A DNA stretch of 9,889 bases from an uncultured Clostridia bacterium (lineage in GTDB: Bacteria; Bacillota; Clostridia; Christensenellales; Borkfalkiaceae), in assembly GCA_947581885.1 (NCBI GenBank), contig CANPWF010000053.1, positions 1 through 9,889 of the forward strand, in the 5' to 3' direction. Shown piece after piece: positions 5,940-9,889 of this stretch (position 1 is its first letter; every line of letters begins with the position of its first letter). The notes below the pieces were generated by a model. That model worked only from the letters and a program-made list of their open reading frames with translations. It made no database searches and had not been told where the DNA came from. The position numbers were made by a program, and so were the translations under genes.

Positions 5940-5968
5940 TTTACAAAAGAAATAAATCCTAATATAAT
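5940..5968 (+). promoter_or_regulatory. Sigma-A promoter of the zinc-ribbon gene
   Basis: TTTACA (-35, 5940-5945) and TATAAT (-10, 5963-5968) are separated by 17 bases. The predicted start near 5975 gives a leader of about 22 bases. GGAGG at 5984-5988 is the ribosome binding site for the ATG at 5997. Confidence 0.9.
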
Positions 5969-5996
5969 TTATTAGCCGAAATCGGAGGGAAAAACC

Positions 5997-6491
5997 ATGC
6001 GCTATATCAAGTGTCCGCGTTGCGAGCTCAATTATATCGACGCGGAGAAACAGGAATACTGCGATGTCTGCTTAAAGGAGCTCAAAGGCATTCCTACGGA
6101 TATCGACGAGATCGAAGAGGCAGAGGACGATCTCCCCACCGAGCTTTGCCCCGTTTGCGGCGAGAACATGATGCGTGCGGGCGAAAAGATGTGCGAAGAG
6201 TGCCGCAAGAAGGCGGAGTACGAGGAGGAGGAACCCGACCCCGAAGAGGACGACGAGTGGCGGGAATACCTCGACGACGATACGGATGCCGAACTCGATT
6301 CCGAAATGGATCAAGCCCTCGGCGAGGAATTCGGCGAACTCGAAGCCGAGGAAGAGGAAGAAGAAGAGGAAGAATATCACAACGACGAGGAAGAAGAGGA
6401 CCTCGAATACGTCACGGGCGACGAGATCTACACCCTCTCGGGGGGCGACGACGATGACGACGACGATGACGAGGAGGGCGACGACTTCTGA
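5997..6491 (+). CDS. Zinc-ribbon protein with extreme acidic tail
   Basis: I do not recognise a named family. The 164-aa protein has two predicted zinc-binding modules. One is Cys6-x2-Cys9 with Cys22-x2-Cys25 (KCPRC, YCDVC); the other is Cys51-x2-Cys54 with Cys66-x2-Cys69 (CPVC, CEEC). From residue 75 to the end it is dominated by Glu and Asp, including a Glu run at 118-126 and an Asp run at 151-158 (GGDDDDDDDDEEGDDF at the C-terminus), with a short ordered-looking block EYVTGDEIYTLSGG at 137-150. The net charge is strongly negative. There is no signal peptide or membrane helix, so it is cytoplasmic. Such tails can mimic nucleic acid or bind basic proteins, but the role is unknown. It has its own promoter and GGAGG site. 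The next gene, comF, also begins with a double zinc ribbon and is in the same frame. Confidence 0.85.
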   Translation: MRYIKCPRCELNYIDAEKQEYCDVCLKELKGIPTDIDEIEEAEDDLPTELCPVCGENMMRAGEKMCEECRKKAEYEEEEPDPEEDDEWREYLDDDTDAELDSEMDQALGEEFGELEAEEEEEEEEEYHNDEEEEDLEYVTGDEIYTLSGGDDDDDDDDEEGDDF

Positions 6492-6501
6492 CGCACCTTT
6501 C

Positions 6502-6530
6502 GCGGGACGGACTTCCGCCCCGCTTTTGTT
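6502..6530 (+). terminator. Terminator-like hairpin abutting the comF start codon
   Basis: GCGGG (6502-6506) pairs with CCCGC (6519-6523) and CGG (6508-6510) with CCG (6515-6517), with one A/C mismatch and loop ACTT, followed by TTTTGTT (6524-6530). The tail ends directly at the ATG at 6531. It may end the zinc-ribbon mRNA, attenuate readthrough into comF, or control access to the comF start. Confidence 0.65.
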
Positions 6531-7304
6531 ATGAAGATCATATCCGCGGTCCGCGAGAGCTTCCAAAAGACGGAACGGACGTACAACTTCACATGCGATG
6601 TCTGCGGCAGGGAAGTGTTTGAAAACGAGCGGGTCTGCTCGGTGTGCTTCCCCCTTTTGCCTTGGAACAACGGGCACATTTGCCCCCTGTGCGGGCGGAA
6701 GGTGAAAGAGGAGGGGATCTGCCTCGAATGCAAGCAGGAGCCCCTTCGCACCGATCTCTCCCGCGCCCCGCTTTTGCATGAGGGGAAGGCGATCGGGCTC
6801 GTCACCCGCTTCAAGCGCGGGCAAAGATACCTTGCAAACACGCTCGCGGAGATCATGCTCCCCACCCTTCAAAGGGAATTTCCCGACGCAGAAGCCCTCC
6901 TCTTCGTCCCGATGACGGAGAAGGCGCGAAAGAAGCGCGGGTATAACCAAAGCCTTTTGCTTGCCGAGGAGCTTTCCGTGCGGTCGGGCTTGCCCGTCCT
7001 CGATGTCTCCGTAAAACAGCACGAGACGGAGGCGCAGAAGAGCCTCGGGCGGCGGGAACGGCAGAAGAATCTCGAACGGTGCTTCCATATCTTCGACCGC
7101 ACCGCCGTCAAGGGAAAGACCCTCGTCATCGTCGACGATACGCTCACCACGGGCGCGACGACGAGCGAACTCGCCGACGCATTGAAGAGGGCGGGCGCGA
7201 AGAAGGTGTACGCTCTGACCTTTACGAGCGTGCAAAACAAGAACCCCTTCGGAAAGCCCCCGAAAGAAAACCCGCTCAATCCTTCCGAGCGGGCAGAAAA
7301 ATAA
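6531..7304 (+). CDS. comF: ComF family protein, phosphoribosyltransferase-like
   Basis: ComF proteins combine an N-terminal double zinc ribbon with a type I phosphoribosyltransferase fold. In naturally competent bacteria they take part in DNA uptake and single-strand handling in the cytoplasm, but many non-competent species carry one. The product is 257 aa. Zinc ligands are Cys22, 25, 36, 39, 51, 54, 64 and 67 (CDVC, CSVC, CPLC, CLEC). The family motif KKRGYNQ is at 134-140 and the PRPP-loop motif VIVDDTLTTGAT at 199-210. ATG 6531 is the only plausible start: no other ATG, GTG or TTG lies in frame between the preceding TGA and the first zinc ligand. No Shine-Dalgarno sequence is visible before it, and a terminator-like hairpin occupies the upstream region. 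It is in the same frame as the preceding zinc-ribbon gene, 39 bases after its TGA. It converges on degV. Confidence 0.9.
   Translation: MKIISAVRESFQKTERTYNFTCDVCGREVFENERVCSVCFPLLPWNNGHICPLCGRKVKEEGICLECKQEPLRTDLSRAPLLHEGKAIGLVTRFKRGQRYLANTLAEIMLPTLQREFPDAEALLFVPMTEKARKKRGYNQSLLLAEELSVRSGLPVLDVSVKQHETEAQKSLGRRERQKNLERCFHIFDRTAVKGKTLVIVDDTLTTGATTSELADALKRAGAKKVYALTFTSVQNKNPFGKPPKENPLNPSERAEK
7263..7293 (-). terminator. Second minus-strand terminator, inside the comF 3' end
   Basis: CCCGCTC (7271-7277) pairs with GAGCGGG (7287-7293) around a 9-base loop. On the minus strand it is followed by TTTTCTTTC (7270 downward). It lies in the last comF codons and would catch degV transcripts that pass the first terminator. 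On the plus strand no T run follows. Confidence 0.6.
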
Positions 7305-7332
7305 AAAATGCGCCCATGGGGCGCGATTTTTT
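7303..7332. terminator. Bidirectional terminator between comF and degV
   Basis: GCGCCC (7310-7315) pairs with GGGCGC (7319-7324) around a 3-base loop, flanked by an A run (7303-7308) and a T run (7327-7332). It sits between the convergent stop codons at 7304 and 7341. Confidence 0.88.
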
Positions 7333-7340
7333 ATGAGTTG

Positions 7341-8279
7341 TCACACGGGCGCGAGTGCCCGTTTCCGAAAAAGAGCGAATTCGATCGCGGGTTTTTCGGT
7401 GCGGCGGGGCTTGCCATAGTAGAAGAGGGCGATCGTCCCGGGGCCGACATGGCTCCCCGTGCACACGTCATAGTAATCGACGATCACGTCCTTCACGCCG
7501 CGCTTCAAAAGTTCCTCTTTGAGTTTTTCCGCGTCGGCAACGCAGTCCGCATGGGCGATGGCGACGGTCTGCTTCTCGGGTTCGACGACGTTCTCATCGA
7601 ACGCCCGAAGGATCTCTTCGAGGGACTTTCTCCGCCCCTTCTGCTTGCCGTAAACGACGAGCTTGGCGGGGGAGGAGCCGTCCGCGCGGAGCATGGGCTT
7701 GATGCCGAGCAGGTTCCCCGCGAACGCCAAGATGCCCGAAACGCGGCCGCTGCGGTGGAGGAATTTGAGATCGTCCACCGTCACCTGACTGTTGACGCGA
7801 TACCTGTTCTCGCGCAGCCACGCCGCGCACGCCTCGATGCTCATGCCGAGTTCGCGCCGCTCCGCCACGCCGATCGCGAGCAGTCCTTCGCCCAAAGAGG
7901 CGTTGCAGCTGTCCGCCACCACGATGGTGCGGCTGGGGAAACGTTCGGAGAGTTCTTTCGCCGCGGCGACCGCCTGCGCGTTGGTGCCGCTGAGCGAGGA
8001 AGTGATGGTCACGGTGAACACGTCCCGCCCGCTTTCAAGCGAGGGGAGCCATGCTTCCATGAAACGTTCTTTGGAGATGAGGGAAGTTTTGATGTCCGCG
8101 CCCGCACGCATCGCCTTGTAGAACTCCCCCGCGGTCTCGTCGAAGGGGACACCCTCTTCCACGGCGGGTTTTTCCTCGCCGTTCACGAGGCAGAGGTAGG
8201 GGATCACGGTGATTTGATAGCGACGGACATATTCATCGGGTACGTTGGCAGATGAATCGACGAAAAGATCGAAGTTCAT
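7341..8279 (-). CDS. DegV family fatty-acid-binding protein (FakB-like)
   Basis: DegV/FakB proteins bind a fatty acid and, in the FakA-FakB system, present it for phosphorylation to acyl-phosphate for phospholipid synthesis. The 312-aa product has the complete family pattern: VDSSANVP (7-14), ADIKTSLIS (61-69), TITSSLSGT (91-99), VADSCNASLGEG (121-132), the FLHRSGRVSG block (173-182), IKPML (193-197) and the C-terminal TGSHVGPGTIALFYYG (274-289). Thr65/Ser66 and Ser94/Ser95 lie where FakB proteins hold the fatty-acid carboxylate. There is no signal peptide; it is cytoplasmic. AGGAGG (8285-8290) is 5 bases from the ATG. No fakA kinase gene is in the window, so the partner must be elsewhere. 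It is monocistronic between the divergent spacer and the terminators at 7303-7332 and 7263-7293. Confidence 0.95.
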   Translation of the reverse strand: MNFDLFVDSSANVPDEYVRRYQITVIPYLCLVNGEEKPAVEEGVPFDETAGEFYKAMRAGADIKTSLISKERFMEAWLPSLESGRDVFTVTITSSLSGTNAQAVAAAKELSERFPSRTIVVADSCNASLGEGLLAIGVAERRELGMSIEACAAWLRENRYRVNSQVTVDDLKFLHRSGRVSGILAFAGNLLGIKPMLRADGSSPAKLVVYGKQKGRRKSLEEILRAFDENVVEPEKQTVAIAHADCVADAEKLKEELLKRGVKDVIVDYYDVCTGSHVGPGTIALFYYGKPRRTEKPAIEFALFRKRALAPV

Positions 8280-8310
8280 AGTAACCTCCTGCGGGGTTCC
8301 GCATACCCAT

Positions 8311-8339
8311 AGCGTACCACGTTTTGATAAAGTTTACAA
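8311..8339 (-). promoter_or_regulatory. Candidate promoter of degV
   Basis: On the minus strand TTGTAA (8339-8334) and TACGCT (8316-8311) are separated by 17 bases. The -35 is good, the -10 poor (3 of 6). The leader would contain a 5-bp hairpin TGCGG/CCGCA (8290-8303) immediately upstream of the ribosome binding site. Confidence 0.45.
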
Positions 8340-8400
8340 CCTGTTTTTCGAAAAAGGGGGGATATTCCGCGGGGAAGGCTCTCTATCAAACAAAAATTCC

Positions 8401-8419
8401 ACTCTACCCACAGTAGAGT
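8401..8419. promoter_or_regulatory. Inverted repeat, possible operator in the divergent spacer
   Basis: ACTCTAC (8401-8407) and GTAGAGT (8413-8419) form a perfect 7-bp dyad with a 5-base centre, the size of a typical dimeric repressor site. It lies between degV and the deacetylase gene. No regulator gene is nearby and I do not recognise the site. Confidence 0.4.
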
Positions 8420-8488
8420 TCGGAAAAATCGCCGTGTTTTGCATAATTTTCCGCCCTTCGAATAGAGTATTCCGAGGGGGGAAGCCCT

Positions 8489-8516
8489 GAAAAGAAATTC
8501 GACGAAATTCCTTTTC
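8489..8516. repeat. Imperfect 11-bp inverted repeat
   Basis: GAAAAGAAATT (8489-8499) pairs with AATTCCTTTTC (8506-8516) with one mismatch and a 6-base loop. It lacks a T run on either strand, so it is not a convincing terminator. The rest of the spacer 8340-8574 shows no gene. Confidence 0.4.
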
Positions 8517-8528
8517 AAACAGCTGAAA

Positions 8529-8557
8529 TCGACACAACTTTCCCTTTCAAACATGAT
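8529..8557 (+). promoter_or_regulatory. Weak candidate promoter of the deacetylase gene
   Basis: TCGACA (8529-8534) and CATGAT (8552-8557) are 17 bases apart. The -35 is close to consensus, the -10 is 4 of 6. The leader would be very short. If the gene is a sporulation gene it may use another sigma factor; I could not identify such a site. AAAGGTG at 8563-8569 serves as ribosome binding site, 5 bases from the ATG. Confidence 0.3.
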
Positions 8558-8574
8558 AAAATAAAGGTGTTGCG

Positions 8575-9345
8575 ATGCGGTTTTTGGTGATAAAGCTCAA
8601 AACGGTCTCGATCTGCTTTCTCCTTGTCGCCCTTCTCCTTCTCGGCGCGTTCGCCGCGCGGGCAACGGGGGCGGCGGAAGTGTACTTCTCGGGCGCGAGG
8701 TCCCTCCCCATCTACAACGTCGGGAGGGAAGATAACAAGATCGCGATCTCCTTCGACTGCGCTTGGGGCACCGAACACACCGACGCGATCTTATCCGCGC
8801 TCGAAAAGGGGAACGTCCGCGCCACTTTCTTCACCGTGCAGTTCTGGGCGGAAGAGCACGCGGACTATTTGAAGAAGATCGACGAGAAGGGGCACGAGAT
8901 CGGCACGCACAGCGCGACGCACTCCTATATGTCCCGCCTCTCCGAGACGGAGATAAAGAAGGAACTCTCCTCCTCGTCCGAGGCGATCTCCTCCGTCACG
9001 GGGAAGAAGGTCGAACTTTTCCGCCCGCCCTACGGGGATTACGACGACCTTCTCATCGACACGGCGAAAGATATGGGGCTGTATTCCATCCAATGGGATG
9101 TCGATTCCCTCGATTGGAAGGATCTCTCCGCCTCGGATATCGCCTCGCGCATCACCGAACGCACCAAGAGCGGTTCGATCATCCTCTGCCACAACAACGG
9201 ACTGCACACCGCCGAAGCCCTTCCCGTCGTCATCGACGCTCTCAGGGCGAAGGGATTCACGTTTGTGCCGATCGGCGAACTCATCTACCGCTCGAACTAC
9301 CGCATCGACGTTGCGGGGAAACAGATCCCCGAGGGAACATTATAA
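8575..9345 (+). CDS. Polysaccharide deacetylase, PdaB-like, membrane-anchored
   Basis: A carbohydrate esterase family 4 (NodB-type) enzyme expected to remove acetyl groups from peptidoglycan or another envelope polysaccharide outside the membrane. The product is 256 aa. Residues 8-29 form a membrane anchor or uncleaved signal (CFLLVALLLLGAF). The NodB domain spans about 54-238: motif 1 SFDCAWG (59-65, base Asp61), motif 2 HSATH (112-116), motif 3 RPPYG (150-154), motif 4 WDVDSLDW (174-181), motif 5 ILCHN (203-207, His206). The usual second Asp of motif 1 is Cys62, a metal ligand in classical members. The FDxxWG form is characteristic of the PdaB/YlxY sporulation-linked branch, which suggests but does not prove a spore or cell-wall role. 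It is followed after 30 bases by the SSB-like gene, with no terminator between. Confidence 0.9.
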   Translation: MRFLVIKLKTVSICFLLVALLLLGAFAARATGAAEVYFSGARSLPIYNVGREDNKIAISFDCAWGTEHTDAILSALEKGNVRATFFTVQFWAEEHADYLKKIDEKGHEIGTHSATHSYMSRLSETEIKKELSSSSEAISSVTGKKVELFRPPYGDYDDLLIDTAKDMGLYSIQWDVDSLDWKDLSASDIASRITERTKSGSIILCHNNGLHTAEALPVVIDALRAKGFTFVPIGELIYRSNYRIDVAGKQIPEGTL

Positions 9346-9375
9346 CCGCCGAAAACCCATGGAGGTACTTTGTAT

Positions 9376-9889
9376 ATGGAAGCTACGATGGAAAAGAACA
9401 ATCGGGTCTTTTTGATGGGGGAGATCGCCTCGGAGGCGACGTTCTCCCATGAGGTATACGGAGAGGGATTTTACGAACTGTACGTCAAAGTCCTGCGGCT
9501 CTCGGGACAGGCAGACATCCTTCCCGTCACCATTTCCGAACGGCTCATCGAGGGGAACGACTTAAAGCTCGGCAGCACGATCTGCGCCCTCGGACAATTC
9601 CGAAGTTACAACAAGATCGAGAACGGACGTTCCCGCCTCATGCTCACCGTGTTCGTGCGCGAACTCGTCGAGGAGACGGAGGAGCGGCGCAATCCCAACA
9701 GCATCGTGCTCTCGGGGTATATCTGCAAGCCGCCCATCTACCGCACGACCCCCTTCAACCGCGAGATCGCAGACTTGCTTCTCGCCGTCAACCGCGCCTA
9801 TAACAAGTCCGATTACATCCCCTGCATCGCATGGGGGCGCAACGCCCGCTTCGTGCAGAATTTGAAGGTGGGGGACAGGCTCGCCCTCT
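9376..9889 (+). CDS. SSB-like single-stranded DNA-binding protein, 3' truncated by window
   Basis: 171 codons are visible and the frame is open to the window end, so the C-terminus is missing. Two OB-fold-like parts can be seen. One is at 9-97 (NRVFLMGEIASEA, ADILPVTISERL, GSTICALGQFRSYN, RSRLMLTVFVREL). The other starts at 107 (PNSIVLSGYICKPPIYRTTP, REIADLLLAVNRAYNKSDY at 129-147, IPCIAWGRNARF at 148-159, VGDRLAL). The second matches from memory a Clostridia SSB-like family with the REIADLLLAVNR and WGRNARF motifs, which probably binds single-stranded DNA. GGAGG at 9361-9365 favours the ATG at 9376 (10 bases), though ATG 9388 in the same frame is possible. It probably shares a transcript with the deacetylase. 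Confidence 0.85.
   Translation, partial: MEATMEKNNRVFLMGEIASEATFSHEVYGEGFYELYVKVLRLSGQADILPVTISERLIEGNDLKLGSTICALGQFRSYNKIENGRSRLMLTVFVRELVEETEERRNPNSIVLSGYICKPPIYRTTPFNREIADLLLAVNRAYNKSDYIPCIAWGRNARFVQNLKVGDRLAL

Noticed and set aside
6072..7235. 387-codon open frame on the minus strand across the zinc-ribbon and comF genes
   Set aside because: The plus-strand genes have clear zinc and PRPP motifs; the antisense protein is low-complexity where it mirrors the acidic tail.
7308..8255. 315-codon plus-strand open frame antisense to degV
   Set aside because: The minus strand encodes a complete DegV protein with a perfect ribosome binding site; the plus frame has none and no known motif.
8276..8554. 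92-codon minus-strand open frame in the divergent spacer
   Set aside because: It covers the degV leader and candidate promoter, has no ribosome binding site and no coding-like composition.

Overview
The window looks like a chromosomal piece of an uncultured, GC-rich member of the Bacillota (class Clostridia, gut-type). The support is a classical rplM-rpsI pair with a near-consensus sigma-A promoter, strong AGGAGG-type ribosome binding sites, DegV, ComF and PdaB-like families in one neighbourhood, a lipobox signal peptide, and the SSB-like two-OB-fold protein typical of Clostridia. There is no phage, plasmid, CRISPR or insertion-sequence gene. I assign no species.

Layout. Positions 1-336 hold no gene. 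They contain a mosaic of short repeats in alternating orientation, with an 83-bp unit present twice (1 mismatch). A sugar/maltose O-acetyltransferase (365-928) follows, closed by a terminator. A TTGACG-17-TATAAT promoter then drives rplM (L13) and rpsI (S9), separated by 9 bases. After a weak terminator comes an alpha/beta-hydrolase (2159-3004), which meets a 73-aa unknown protein on the minus strand (3051-3272) at a perfect 16-bp bidirectional terminator. From a promoter at 3331-3359 runs a 795-residue lipoprotein with a beta-propeller-like ectodomain, a C-terminal membrane helix and an acidic repetitive tail (3408-5795).

Next is another promoter (5940-5968), a zinc-ribbon protein with an extremely acidic tail (5997-6491) and a ComF-like phosphoribosyltransferase (6531-7304). 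The two are in the same reading frame with only one TGA between them, and a terminator-like hairpin abuts the comF start codon. comF converges on a minus-strand DegV/FakB-like fatty-acid-binding protein (7341-8279), and the convergence zone carries two hairpins able to stop the degV transcript. A 295-bp divergent spacer with two inverted repeats leads to a membrane-anchored PdaB-like polysaccharide deacetylase (8575-9345). This is followed after 30 bases by an SSB-like gene cut by the window end (9376 onward).

Most genes are housekeeping (translation, lipid handling, envelope, DNA metabolism) and do not form one pathway. The parts least explained by known families are the two-anchor lipoprotein, the zinc-ribbon/poly-acid protein with its in-frame link to comF, the 73-aa minus-strand protein and the repeat mosaic. 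I see no convincing case for a wholly new defence or mobile system here.
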